This document shows positions 8,706-18,711 of a stretch of 64,000 bases of DNA, in pieces (position 1 is the first letter of the stretch; the number at the start of each line of letters is the position of its first letter). Source of the stretch: an uncultured Clostridia bacterium. GTDB taxonomy: Bacteria; Bacillota_A; Clostridia; TANB77; CAG-508. The notes under the pieces were generated by a model. It ran no database searches and was not told where the DNA came from. It saw only the letters and a list, made by a program, of their open reading frames with translations. The translations under genes and the position numbers were made by a program. The stretch covers positions 1-64,000 of the forward strand of contig CANQLP010000003.1 of assembly GCA_947624725.1 (NCBI GenBank). Reading direction: 5' to 3'.

Positions 8706-9434
8706 ATGCTTATTCTTAGAAAGAAACAATTTCTTATGATGACTTTTTTATTATTTATCTCTTTCTTTTCAGTATTTTTGGCAAAAAATAATAATATAGA
8801 AAATAGAACTTATGATGTTACACAGGTTTCTTCTGTTCCTGTAACTCAGAAGGTAATTGTTGTAGATGCTGGGCACCGGTCGGAGAAGACCGGTGGAGCT
8901 GTGAGTAAAAATCGGGAATGATGAGGCTGATATTAATTTAAAAATTGCTTTAAAGCTTCAAAGTTTATTAGAGCAGGCTAATCGGAACTGTTATTCTGAC
9001 ACGCTCTGATGATAATGCAATATACGAACTAGATAGTAAAACTTTAAGCCAAAAGAAAGTTTCTGATATAAAAAACAGAGTAAAGCTTGGGAATGAGTCT
9101 GGTGCTGATATTTTTGTTTCTATTCATCTTAATAAAATTCCACAGTCTAAGTATAGTGGATTTCAGACTTTTTATAATTCAAAAAGTGAAGATGGAAAGA
9201 GGCTTGCAAATTGTATTCAAGAGAAACTTCTATCTACAACAAATAGAAAAAGTAGAGGTGATACAAAATCTATAAAAGATATTTACATTGTTGAACATGT
9301 GGAAATACCTCTTGCTTTAGTGGAATGTGGTTTTTTATCTAATGAAGAAGAAGCACGGTATACTTGAAACAGATGAATATCAAAATAAGCTTGCATATGG
9401 TATTTTTCTTGGAATCTGTGATTATTTTAAGTAA
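8706..9434 (+). CDS. N-acetylmuramoyl-L-alanine amidase, amidase_3 family (six CGG sites)
   Basis: Secreted cell-wall hydrolase. ATG 8706 follows AAAGGGGG; a signal peptide or anchor (FLMMTFLLFISFFSVFLA) comes first. Six in-frame CGG codons occur: 8877-8879, 8881-8883, 8891-8893, 8913-8915, 8983-8985 and 9356-9358. Skipping each C yields VVDAGHGGEDGGAVSKNGN, then ANGTVILTRSDD, and near the end ALVECGFLSNEEEAGILETD. DAGHGG carries the first zinc ligand, SIHLN the internal His, and the ECGF region the catalytic Glu. The corrected protein has 240 residues, and the frame closes exactly with six single-base skips. Four of the sites fall within 39 bases. Without frameshifting the protein would end soon after residue 60. 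Confidence 0.93.
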
Positions 9435-9480
9435 TATTTGTTATTAGCCCCAAGTCGAATTGCAAATTTGTGGCAATATA

Positions 9481-9509
9481 TTGCATTATGTAAAATTGTA
9501 TGATATAAT
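9481..9509 (+). promoter_or_regulatory. promoter of the small 9.5-9.8 kb transcript
   Basis: TTGCAT (9481-9486), 17-base spacer, TATAAT (9504-9509). Confidence 0.7.
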
Positions 9510-9515
9510 ATTATC

Positions 9516-9780
9516 ATACAGTTGAATTACTGCTGTAAATAATCAAAGGAGGAAGATTGCCTATGATTGTGGTTCGCCTTCACAATAACTTTTTAAACAC
9601 TTTTTAACACGGTCGGCTGGCGGCCTGGTAACTCGTAAATAGCACGCGCAAATGCGCATGGAGGGGCCAATATGGGAAAATCACTTTTTTGGCACCGGGT
9701 ATGGGGCTCGGTATAGCCTAAGACCAAATCTTCCACTAAAAGATTGGGCGAGAATTTTTCTCGCCCTTGGTCTTTTTTTA
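9516..9780 (+). ncRNA. short structured transcript of unknown function, possibly encoding tiny peptides
   Basis: A stand-alone unit with its own promoter and terminator, more G+C-rich than its surroundings. It contains several self-complementary stretches (GCGCAAATGCGC near 9640) and two tiny ORFs with good ribosome sites: 9563-9607 (14 codons after AAAGGAGG) and one starting ATG 9672 (after GGAGGGG). The second reads MGKSLFWHRVWGSV in the plain frame, or MGKSLFWHGYGAGIA if its two CGG codons (9696, 9709) shift. I recognise neither an RNA family nor a protein family. It could be a regulatory RNA or a peptide mRNA. Confidence 0.4.
9722..9779 (+). terminator. nested terminator of the 9.5-9.8 kb transcript
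   Basis: Outer stem AAGACCAA/TTGGTCTT enclosing two inner hairpins (ATCTT/AAGAT and GGGCGAG/CTCGCCC), followed by seven T. Confidence 0.85.
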
Positions 9781-9789
9781 TTTCCTGCG

Positions 9790-12128
9790 TTACTTTGCAA
9801 CTTGAATTTTCCCAGTATTTTTTATTAAAATATCGATTTCTCCCATTTCGTCTGTTCGATATACGCGACTTCCATATGATTCTATTCTTTTTAATACTTC
9901 ATTACTTGGATGACCAAATTTGTTATTTTCTCCAACTCCAATTAATGCAATTTTTGGATTAATTGCTTTTATAAATTCCTCTGTTGAAGATGTTTTTGAA
10001 CCGTGATGACCTACTTTTAAAATATCTGCTTTTAAAACTTCCAGCTTTTCACGATACTCATTTAAAATTGCTTTTTCTGCAATTTCTTCTATGTCTCCTG
10101 TAAAAATAGCACTAAATTTTTTGTAATTTAATTTGAATACTAATGAGTTATTGTTTAGTGCGTTGTCTTGAATAAACTTTTTGCTATCTGGCCATAATAT
10201 TTGCAGGTATACATCTTTTTCAATTTTTAGATTATCCCCTTTATTTACTACCATTACATTAATTTTTTTATCTTTTACTATCTTTTGAAACTTTTTGAAG
10301 TTTTCTGATATCTCTGGTTGTTTTGAAATAATAACATTTTTTACATTGTAGTTTTCCATCACATATATAAGCCCTCCGACAGTGATCTGTATCAAAGTGA
10401 CTAAATATCATGTAATCTATTTTATCTATTCTTCTATCTAGTAAATATGGAAGCAGTATATTTTTCCCGTACTTCATAGTCTTCATTTCCACCACCATCA
10501 ATTAATATTTTTTTATTATTTGGTGTTATGATAAGACATGAATCTCCTTGTCCTACATCTATAAAATATAGCTGCATTGAATTTTTTGGCATAATTTCTA
10601 TAATATTTGGTATTAAGAAAATTATTAAAAATATCACTATTATCTGCTTTTTATACTTAAGAATTTTTTGAAAATTATTAGTTTTATATAGGTACAAAAG
10701 ACTAAAAATTAATATGTAATACAAAATAATTTGATATGTATATGGAGTTTTTACATAGATTTTGGAAAATGGTATCTTAGATGTATTTTGTGTTATGAAT
10801 AAAAGAGTATTAATTAAAAAATTATATGGAATTACAATTATTTTAGCTAGATTAAATGGTAAAAAAGAAAGTATGGATATTACAAATCCTAAAATTATAA
10901 TCAGACTAATTAAAAATCCGAGTTAAAATATTTGAGATTAGAAAAGTTAATGAAATAGTATTATAACTCATTATCATAATTGGAATTATGATAATTTGAA
11001 CTGATAAACTTACTGAAACAATTCCTTTTATGTAATTCATAATTTTAGATTTTGTCTTTATTACCTTGTCTAGTAAATTTTCTATTGGTTTTAAATACAG
11101 AGTAATTCCTATTACTCCTCCATATGAAAGTAAAACTGAAATATTGTATATATTATATGGGTTTTGTATAATTGTAATTAAATAGGCAACACACATACTG
11201 TTTATCATGTTGTTCTTGCGGTGCAATATACTTGCGATTATTCCCATTACTGCCATAATAGATGCTCTAATTACTGAAGCTGTAAAGCCCGTTAAGAATA
11301 CAAATAGTATTAAAAAAATTATTGAAATTATATCTATCTTTATTTTTGAGATTTTTATCTTTTTTAATATAGTTCTTAACCCTACTAAAATAATTCCGAA
11401 CATGAGTTCCTGATACTGCTAAAATATGATATATACTGCTTGTCCTAAAGTTTTCTATTATATCCTCTTCAATATTTTCAGTATCTCCGAAGTAGTATTC
11501 CCCTTACAATTTCTGAGTTTTTACCTAATATATTATCCAAATTTGCTTCTATTTTATTTTTTAAGTTATTTGAAATTATGAATAATGGATTTAGATAATT
11601 CTCTTTTGATACTTCTATATTTTTATCTGCAGTTAATGTGCCATATATATTTTTAGTTTTCAGATAATTTTTATAACTAAATGTCTTGTAGTTTGTACTA
11701 TCAGCAGCTTTTTTATAATCTCCTGTAAGTTTTACTTTTTTGCCATACTCTAAATTTAAGCTTTTGTCTATATACACTAAAAGTTTTGTATTTTTATACT
11801 TTGTATCTCCATTTATACATAACACTTTTATTTCATATGATTTTTTATAGTTTGTTTCTTTGCTGCTACTTACAATTATTCCTGTAACTTCTATTTTTTC
11901 TAAATTGGAATACAAAGAATTAAATTTATTTTCTGATGACTTTATTTGTAAATTTGATATAAGAATAAAAATAGTAAAAAGTATTAGATATAATTTATAT
12001 TTTTTCTTTATTAAAAAGATTCCCCCAAAGAAAAATATAAAAATAATAGGAACTATATTTATTTCTAAATATAGCCCCCATAATATCCCCGTTATATATC
12101 CAACCGTAATTATAATTAACGGTCTCAT
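9790..12128 (-). CDS. comEC: ComEC/Rec2 DNA-uptake channel protein (five CGG sites)
   Basis: Transports single-stranded DNA across the membrane during competence. ATG 12128. The order is: N-terminal membrane and OB-like DUF4131 part, a competence domain with many transmembrane helices, then a metallo-beta-lactamase domain. Breaks occur at CGG 11487-11489 (gives LLGDTENIEED), 11396-11398 (gives SGTHVGIILVGL), 10918-10920 (gives ILTGFLISLIIILG), 10467-10469 (gives YEVGKNILLPYLL) and 10376-10378 (gives DTDHCGGLIYVM). The hydrolase motifs DVGQGDS, DGGG, HFDTDH and VGHHGSKTSS are all present. With five shifts it has 777 residues, normal for the family. comEA lies about 8 kb away. Confidence 0.93.
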
Positions 12129-12152
12129 TTTTTCCTTCTTTCTTAAGTTTCA

Positions 12153-13415
12153 TTATATAACTCGTCTTGCTGTAACAAAATAATATCCTGCTCCTGTTAC
12201 ATTTGAGATTATAACGCCTTGTCTTGAGTTTGCTGCGTGGATAAATTGACCTCCACCGATGTACATACCTACATGGCCAATCTTTGAGCTTCCACTTGAA
12301 TTTGCAAAGCATATTATATCTCCTGGTTGTAAATTAGCTTTGCTTACGGCTACACCGTTTGCACTTTGCCCACTTGATGAACGATTTAAGCTAATTCCAA
12401 AGTGTCTATATACATATGATGTAAATCCTGAACAGTCAAATCCAGCTGGTGAACTTCCACCATATACATATCTACATCCAAGATATTGCTTTGCATAGCT
12501 TATTACTTCTGATGCATCAATATTTCCTGGACTTTGATAATTATTTTCTGTATTTGTTACAGTTTGTACTGTAGCATTTGTTGTTTTTCTTGCGGCTGAA
12601 CTTCTTGATGTTACCTCAAGTGCTTTATCTGATATATATTGACTTGATACATAACCTGTATCTCCATTATATTCTATTTGTGTCCAACTATCATCTTTTT
12701 CTATTATTTTCACTTTTGCATTTCTTGAAAGTCCTGTAATTATTTCTCCAGAAGTGCTTGGTGTTTTTCTAAAGTTGACTGAGCTTCCTGAAATATAACC
12801 TACATTTTGTGATGAAACATTATTATTATTTGTAGTCTCTTCTTCTAGTTCTTTTTCTTGTATTTTCTCAGTTCTAACCCATCCTGATGTTGTTCCTAAT
12901 TTTATATAAGACCATCCATTAATTTGACTAACTATTTTAATTTCTTCATCTTTTTCTGTCTCTTTGATTGCTAGTGCATTTATTAATGGTGTTATATATA
13001 TCTTTTCTCCAGCAGCTATTACCGTCATGGTTTTATTTTCTGTATTTTGTCCATTTTCTTCTTGATTATCTACATTTGATGTGTTTGGATCTTCATTATT
13101 TACATCCGTATTTTCGTTATTATCCTTATTTAGATCTTCATTAATTTTGTTTGCATCTGCTAATACATTTATATATTGTGCAGCTACATACCCAACTTTG
13201 TCTCCAGATTTTACTTTATACCATCCATATTCTTCTTCTAGGATTTCTACTTCATCATCTATTGATAAAAGTGCTATTGTTGAAGAATCTGTTGATGGTC
13301 TTTCTCTTACTCTTAAAGTATCTGTTGTAACAACTCCTGTTGACGCTATACTGCATAAAGCCGTACTAAACAATGTAGCTACTGTCAATAAGGATATTAC
13401 TATACTTTTTTTCAT
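12153..13415 (-). CDS. SH3-domain NlpC/P60 cell-wall endopeptidase
   Basis: 420 residues, secreted. A signal peptide (LLTVATLFSTALCSIA) is followed by SH3-type repeats near 25-85, 125-190 and 205-265 (TLRVRERPSTDSSTIAL, VNFRKTPSTSGEIITGL). An Asn/Asp-rich linker lies near 90-125. The C-terminal NlpC/P60 domain has the catalytic Cys in GFDCSGF, the His in IGHVGMYIGGG, and HAAN. It probably cleaves peptidoglycan stem peptides. It lies 24 bases upstream of comEC on the same strand. No in-frame CGG. Confidence 0.9.
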   Translation of the reverse strand: MKKSIVISLLTVATLFSTALCSIASTGVVTTDTLRVRERPSTDSSTIALLSIDDEVEILEEEYGWYKVKSGDKVGYVAAQYINVLADANKINEDLNKDNNENTDVNNEDPNTSNVDNQEENGQNTENKTMTVIAAGEKIYITPLINALAIKETEKDEEIKIVSQINGWSYIKLGTTSGWVRTEKIQEKELEEETTNNNNVSSQNVGYISGSSVNFRKTPSTSGEIITGLSRNAKVKIIEKDDSWTQIEYNGDTGYVSSQYISDKALEVTSRSSAARKTTNATVQTVTNTENNYQSPGNIDASEVISYAKQYLGCRYVYGGSSPAGFDCSGFTSYVYRHFGISLNRSSSGQSANGVAVSKANLQPGDIICFANSSGSSKIGHVGMYIGGGQFIHAANSRQGVIISNVTGAGYYFVTARRVI

Positions 13416-13741
13416 AAATCATCTCCTACTTTTCATCACATAGGATTTATTATACTACCTTTTTCCTATTTTGTCAAATTTTTGATACTTTTTTATATAT
13501 TTTTCAGAGCTTTCCTTACGCATTTATGGCTTTTGCTTATTTTCTTTATATCTCATTTTTATATGTTTTTATATAATATAATATGCTTTTCCCTAGCCTA
13601 GAGGAAACTAATTGTAATATTTATACATTTTTTACATATAATATTATTGTATTCTTTCCAAAGTAGCTAAATTTCAAGAAATTTTATTAAAAGTATTGAC
13701 AAAAGCTTATTTTAGGATGTATAATAAATTAGTTCTAACAT
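13416..13741. other. gap with only a tRNA promoter recognised
   Basis: A+T-rich stretch between the hydrolase start and the tRNA. Apart from the tRNA promoter at 13696-13725, I see no gene or clear structure. Confidence 0.5.
13696..13725 (+). promoter_or_regulatory. promoter of tRNA-fMet
   Basis: TTGACA (13696-13701), 18-base spacer, TATAAT (13720-13725), 16 bases before the mature tRNA. Confidence 0.85.
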
Positions 13742-13817
13742 CGCGGGGTGGAGCAGTTGGCAGCTCGCAGGGCTCATAACCCTGAGGTCGTAAGTTCGAG
13801 TCTTACCCCCGCAACCA
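13742..13817 (+). tRNA. initiator tRNA-fMet (CAT anticodon)
   Basis: Cloverleaf with CAT in the anticodon loop (CTCATAA), TTCGAGT T-loop and encoded CCA. The acceptor stem starts with C opposite A at the end (C1-A72 mismatch), and the anticodon stem has the GGG/CCC pairs, both initiator hallmarks. Confidence 0.9.
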
Positions 13818-13823
13818 AAAGTA

Positions 13824-13872
13824 TTGATACTGTAAGATTTCAAAAAGAGAAAACTTACAGTATCTTTTTATT
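13824..13872 (+). terminator. terminator after tRNA-fMet
   Basis: Stem GATACTGTAAG/CTTACAGTATC followed by a T-run. Confidence 0.85.
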
Positions 13873-13946
13873 TTAACTCATTTTTACCTCATAGGTTTCT
13901 ATAAATTTATTGTTTGTTTACTTTATTAATATTGTTTGATTTATTA

Positions 13947-14934
13947 TTATTTTAGTATTTTCCAAATCCCTTTTTTAGTAGAGCCAATTCTTTCTATAAT
14001 TTCTTTTTCTTTCAGAATTTTAATGTTATATGATATGCCATCTCTTGTCAAATTGAGAATTTTAGCCATCTCTACTTGTGTAATGCTTGGATTTTTCTTT
14101 ATTAAATTTACTATTTTTTCTTGTGTAGTTTCTTGTGTAGTTTCTTGTGTAGTTCTTTCACTAGATGTTAAAATCATTCCATCTATGGCTTCATCTATAA
14201 CTTTAAGCATAAATTCAATAAATTCATTTGAATTTCCTTCGTTGTTACAATTTTGAATAACAGTATAATATTCTTCTTGATGTTTTTTTATTATACTTTC
14301 TATTGGAATATATTTAAACACTTCTTTCCAATGTGCAAGTATTGCTGTTTGCCACAATCTTGCTGTTCTTCCATTGCCGTCTGAAAAAGGATGTATAAAT
14401 ACAAATTCATAATGAAATATAGAAGATAATATTAATGGATTAACATTTTCTTTAGCTTTATTCATCCAATTAAAAAGATTATCCATTAAAGATGGTACCA
14501 TTGTATGAGGTGGAGCCATAAAAATTTGAACATCTCCATCATAAACTGCTTCTCCATGATTTCTAAATTTTCCTGCATCTTCTTCGATTAAAAAAGTAAG
14601 TATTCCATGTATCTTTCTTAAATCATCTATAGAATATGGATTTATATTATCAATTTCTTCATAAGCCTTATATGCATTTTTAACCTCTTGAATATCTTTT
14701 TGATTACCGAATTACTGACTTTCCATTTATAACTGCTTCAACTTGAAATAATGATAATTGATTATTTTCAATAGCTAAAGAAGAATGTATTGATTTTATT
14801 CTTGTTTTTCTTCTTAATTCTGGAAATCTATTTAAACTCTCAAAATAATTAGCTTCTCCGATTTTCTCCATTATTCTTGTTGCTAAATTTAACATTTTAT
14901 CTGTTATTGTATAAGGTGGATAATCTATATTCAT
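13947..14934 (-). CDS. Fic-family AMP-transferase with winged-helix tail (one CGG site)
   Basis: Start ATG 14934 after GGAGG. The N-terminal part has SSLAIENNQ, matching the class II Fic inhibitory motif (S/T-x3-E-G/N). CGG 14707-14709 gives INGKSVIGNQKDIQEV, joining it to the Fic core; the active-site loop is HPFSDGNGRTAR. The C-terminus has a winged helix (MAKILNLTRDGISYNIKIL). With the single shift the protein has 328 residues. Between the Fic core and the winged helix is an imperfect TTQE triple repeat encoded by a 12-bp tandem repeat (14125-14160). It likely modifies a target protein with AMP; target unknown. Confidence 0.9.
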
Positions 14935-15100
14935 TTTTGACCTCCAGTTTTTTAATAGCATCACTATTTTTAATTGAATTATATTATATATTCTCTTATT
15001 TTTCAATAGAATATGTATATTTGCTTGGATAAAAAACGCCAAATAGTCGATTCAAAATATTTCTATTTTTCAATTGTATATACTCCAATTTTGTCATTTC

Positions 15101-15129
15101 TTGCGTTTTATGTTAAGTTGTGCTATAAT
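15101..15129 (+). promoter_or_regulatory. promoter of the 108-aa gene
   Basis: TTGCGT (15101-15106), 17-base spacer, TATAAT (15124-15129). Confidence 0.7.
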
Positions 15130-15230
15130 ATAGGTATATTATTCGTTGGTATAGCGAACTAGAATAAATATACCACTTTTATTATCTCTTGCCATTACTT
15201 TGGTAAGAAGTAAAAAGATTGGAGGATAGC

Positions 15231-15557
15231 ATGGCTGAAGAAAAGACTTATAACTATAACTGTAAAAAAATCTGCTGTGAAATGCAAAAAAATGCTCTAC
15301 GGTTGGCAGTAAAGGAATTAAAAAATTCTTATGAAAATATCTATAGAGTTAAGTCTATACTGGCATCTTTGGTTAACATTCTTAAAGTATATGAATGCTC
15401 GCCATATAAGTGCTTGCTTAAGCGAATCCAATGGGTTGCTTCTAACATCGACCATGAGCTATTTTCTAATGTTGTACTTACCTGCGACCGTGTTACGCTT
15501 GATATACTGGCTACTGAGATAGAAGCATTTTTAGATAGTGAGCAGCCTAAAGCATAA
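15231..15557 (+). CDS. hypothetical protein (108 aa), isolated cassette using CGG as arginine
   Basis: ATG 15231 after TTGGAGG. Mostly helical; two early Cys pairs (NCKKICCEM), no known domain. Codon use is broader and more G+C-rich than its neighbours. It has an in-frame CGG at 15300-15302 (NALRLAVKEL). A +1 shift there would meet a stop three codons later, so in this gene CGG behaves as ordinary Arg. It stands alone with its own promoter and terminator between convergent host genes, which suggests transfer. Confidence 0.65.
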   Translation: MAEEKTYNYNCKKICCEMQKNALRLAVKELKNSYENIYRVKSILASLVNILKVYECSPYKCLLKRIQWVASNIDHELFSNVVLTCDRVTLDILATEIEAFLDSEQPKA

Positions 15558-15570
15558 TCGCCAATCTGTA

Positions 15571-15615
15571 AAAAGAGATTTCCCTAAGTTTATTTTTAGG
15601 GCAATCTCTTTTTTA
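15571..15615 (+). terminator. terminator of the 108-aa gene
   Basis: Stem AAAGAGATT-CCCTAA with TTAGGG-AATCTCTTT, followed by T-run; abuts the asnB end and may serve both directions. Confidence 0.8.
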
Positions 15616-15616
15616 T

Positions 15617-17443
15617 CTACATTACAAAAAATATTTCATACCATTTTATAAAACTATATAATATCCAAACTTTTTTGTAATTATCTTTTTTTCTAGCCTT
15701 ATGTTCTTCTAATAGATTCAAAATGTATTTTTGATTAAAGAATTCTTTTACAAAGTCTTGCTCAAAGGCTCTTTTTATCTCATTATAAAATTCATCTTCT
15801 CTCATCCATTCACGAATTGGAACAGGGAATCCTAATTTTTTCTTTTTATATGCTTCATTTGGTATAACCTGTTTTGCTGCTTCTCTTAATGCAACTTTTG
15901 TATTATCCTTTGTTACTTTATATTCATCTGGTATTGTTCTTGCCAAATTAAATACTTCTCTATCTGTAAAAGGAGTTCTTCCTTCTATTGAATTTGCCAT
16001 AGACATTTTATCACATTTAAGCAAAATATCGTTTAAAAGCCAATTTCTAATATCGACTGTTTGCATTTTTGAAATATTAGTTTTAGCATTAGAATTTTCA
16101 AATAAAGGTTTTATAATTTCTGAATTTTTTATTGTATCAGGAAATGCTAAAACTTTTTTTCTTTCCTTTTCACTAAATATTTTGTTTACTCCGACATAAC
16201 TGTTTTCTACTTTATTGCCTCTTCTTACTATGAAATTACGGCCTTTAAATTCAGGAAATTTTTCAAAAATTACTGCAAAGAGATGACGAATGCAATATGG
16301 AATTTTATTATAAAATTTCATATCAACTTCTTCTCTATAATAGTTATATCCACCAAAAAATTCATCTGCTCCCTCTCCTGAAAGAACAACTTTTACATCT
16401 TGACTTGCAAGTTTTGAAACAAAGTATAAAGAAATTGCTGATGGATCTGATGATGGCTCGTCCATATGGTATAAAAATTTAGGAATTGCTTCAAGCCATT
16501 CTTCTTTGGTTATTTTTTTGCTTGTATTATTGATTCCAAGTTTTTCTGTTAAATCTTTAGCATAATCTATTTCGCTATATCTTGGATCATCATAACCTAC
16601 TGTATATGTTTTGCTAGGTCTTGCAAGTGTTACTAAATATGATGAATCAATTCCTGATGATAAAAATGAACCAACTTCTACATCTGCAAGCATATGATGT
16701 TTTACAGAATCTTGCATAGTTTCGCCTATCTTTTTTACAAGTTCTTCAAATTCATATTGTTTTTCATCAAATTCAATATCATAATATTTCTTTATTTCTA
16801 CTTTTCCTTTTCTTACAATAAGGCTTGTCCCAGGAAGTAGTCTATAAACATTTTCAAATAATGTTTCATTTGTTGGAGTAAAGCTAAATGATAAATATGG
16901 TCCTATCAATTTTTTATTTACTCTCTTTTCAAATTTTGGATATTCCAAAAATGCTTTTATTTCAGATGCAAATGCAATGTTTGGGTCATCTTTATCTTTT
17001 TGATAATAGTATAAAGGTTTTATACCAAAATGGTCTCTTGAACAAAATAGTGTTTCTTCGTCTTTATCCCATATTGCAAAGGCGAACATTCCACGAAGTT
17101 TTGTAGGAAGTTCCTCTTTCCATTCTCTATATCCATGAAGTAATACTTCTGTATCAGAGCTTGTTTTAAATTCATATCCTTTAGCTTTTAATTCTTCTTT
17201 AAGTTCAATATAGTTATAAATTTCTCCATTGAATATTACTACTAATTTTTTATCATCTGTAAACATAGGTTGAGTTCCACCACTTAAGTCGATTATTGAA
17301 AGTCTTACATGACCTAATGCAATATTTTCGTCTACATAGTATCCATCTCCATCAGGTCCTCTATGTTTTATCCTTTTTGCCATTTTTGCAATTATATTTT
17401 CTTTATCTTCTGTTTCTCCTACAAAACCTACTATTCCACACAT
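15617..17443 (-). CDS. asnB: asparagine synthase, glutamine-hydrolysing
   Basis: Makes Asn from Asp, ATP and Gln. 608 residues, typical. The N-terminal class II amidotransferase begins MCGIVGFVG with the catalytic Cys2; KHRGPDGDG and HVRLSIIDLSGG follow. The synthetase domain has the pyrophosphatase P-loop SSGIDSSYLV and the GEGADEFFGGY motif. No in-frame CGG in over 600 codons. It is preceded by a small membrane-protein gene on the same strand. Confidence 0.95.
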   Translation of the reverse strand: MCGIVGFVGETEDKENIIAKMAKRIKHRGPDGDGYYVDENIALGHVRLSIIDLSGGTQPMFTDDKKLVVIFNGEIYNYIELKEELKAKGYEFKTSSDTEVLLHGYREWKEELPTKLRGMFAFAIWDKDEETLFCSRDHFGIKPLYYYQKDKDDPNIAFASEIKAFLEYPKFEKRVNKKLIGPYLSFSFTPTNETLFENVYRLLPGTSLIVRKGKVEIKKYYDIEFDEKQYEFEELVKKIGETMQDSVKHHMLADVEVGSFLSSGIDSSYLVTLARPSKTYTVGYDDPRYSEIDYAKDLTEKLGINNTSKKITKEEWLEAIPKFLYHMDEPSSDPSAISLYFVSKLASQDVKVVLSGEGADEFFGGYNYYREEVDMKFYNKIPYCIRHLFAVIFEKFPEFKGRNFIVRRGNKVENSYVGVNKIFSEKERKKVLAFPDTIKNSEIIKPLFENSNAKTNISKMQTVDIRNWLLNDILLKCDKMSMANSIEGRTPFTDREVFNLARTIPDEYKVTKDNTKVALREAAKQVIPNEAYKKKKLGFPVPIREWMREDEFYNEIKRAFEQDFVKEFFNQKYILNLLEEHKARKKDNYKKVWILYSFIKWYEIFFVM

Positions 17444-17474
17444 ATATTTCTCCTTCTATTTATTATTATATGTA

Positions 17475-18044
17475 TTATTTTTCTGATACAAAATTGCTCA
17501 TTATTTTTCCAATAAAATATATAATTTTTGTTGAATGTTTTACAGCTATCCCTTTTCCTATTGCCTTTCCTCCAACTGTAAGCGCTGCAACACACGCACT
17601 TATTATAAATCCTAAGTTTCCGTGTTATTCCAAATTTTTCTGCAATTTTTATAGAAATCATTGCACTTATTGCGCCACTTAATACTCCGGCAAATATCTC
17701 CTATTACATCTGCACAAACATTTGAAACTTTTACTGCATTTTTTATTAGCCTCAAAGATGATTTTGCTCCGCGGTGCTTTTTTAGTTGCTTTTGCATGAA
17801 ATTCTTCTTCATTTGCAACAGTAACTGCGACTCCAACTATATCGAAAAATATTCCAGCAAAAACTACTAAAAGAAGTATAATGACTGCTGGTATTATATC
17901 TAGTTTTGATACTCCATTTGTTGAGATATATGAAAAACAAATGGATGATATAAATGTTATAATAAACACTTGTATTATCCATTTCAGGTTTCCTTCTTGT
18001 TTTTTATCTTTTTTATTATTACTTTCTTCACTCTCTTGTATCAA
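17475..18044 (-). CDS. multi-pass membrane protein (three CGG sites)
   Basis: TTG start at 18044 after AGAGGAGA. A charged N-terminal tail (about 25 residues, Glu/Lys/Asn-rich) precedes two hydrophobic helices (WIIQVFIITFISSICFSY; PAVIILLLVVFAGIFF). CGG 17769-17771 gives KKAPGAKSSL, 17687-17689 gives DICGVLSGAISAMISI, and 17620-17622 gives GITGNLGFIISACVAALTVG. Only with all three shifts does the second half become a Gly/Ala-rich membrane region; the other frames give Lys/Asn/Cys-rich nonsense. 188 residues when corrected. Family not identified with certainty. It resembles Clostridia DUF-type membrane proteins. Confidence 0.78.
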
Positions 18045-18080
18045 GCTATTTCTCTCCTCTAACTTTTATATTTATACAAT

Positions 18081-18662
18081 AAAAAATGGCAGAAGCTTAA
18101 GTAAATTTTACGGTTTAGGTCTAGTTGAATTTCTCTATTTCCTACTACGCATTACTGCAATAGCCGTTTCCATTTAAAGAAAATAGCCAAATAATATAAA
18201 TTATTTGAGCCACCAGATCGCCACTTAAATCCGTACCTTAATCCTTAAGCTTCCTTGCTTAAATAAGCAAACATTCTAGAAGTTTTCCTTGACCCACTTG
18301 ATTATTGCTAGTTTTTTTTGCAAATGAAATTTCATAATAATATACTGAACTTAAAAATTTTGGCCAAAATCAAAAATCCAAACTATCAATCCCAATACAT
18401 TCACTCAAAACAGGCTACGCTATGTATTTTGTGTCTTGGCACTCAACATAGGTTTTACTTAAACTTTATATAAAACTTAAGCCTCCACGAAATTAGGTAG
18501 TGTATATACATGCCATTGCATAGTCCCCTAATTTCTTTACTCCCTGCCCACACGCAAATTTGGCAATTCGCGCACAAACAAGAAACTTCACAGGTGTGCC
18601 TTCTAGTGGATTTTTAGCCCCACCCTCGCAATAATCAGTAATGACTAGAATAATGCGCCACT
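18081..18662 (-). ncRNA. large structured non-coding RNA, about 580 nt
   Basis: A 666-base gap with no credible ORF but dense in local complementarity. On the minus strand TATAAT (18668-18673) lies just before a segment starting near AAAGTGGC (about 18657-18664). The other end, GCCATTTTTT (about 18081-18090), pairs with it and forms a terminal helix running into a T-run. Internal stems include GAAATTAGG/CCTAATTTC, CTATGT/ACATAG and TTGCTTATTTAAGCAA. Motifs of tmRNA, RNase P and SRP RNA were looked for and not found. Size, end pairing and host group resemble the ornate ROOL-type RNAs, but I cannot confirm the family. Confidence 0.5.
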
Positions 18663-18711
18663 TTTTTATTATAACATATGTTTTTTATTTTTTCTAGTGT
18701 TACTATATTTT

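Noticed and set aside
18081..18662. tmRNA, RNase P RNA or SRP RNA
   Set aside because: No tag-peptide reading frame, tRNA-like end, RNase P core motifs or SRP GGAAGGAAGCA-type loop seen.
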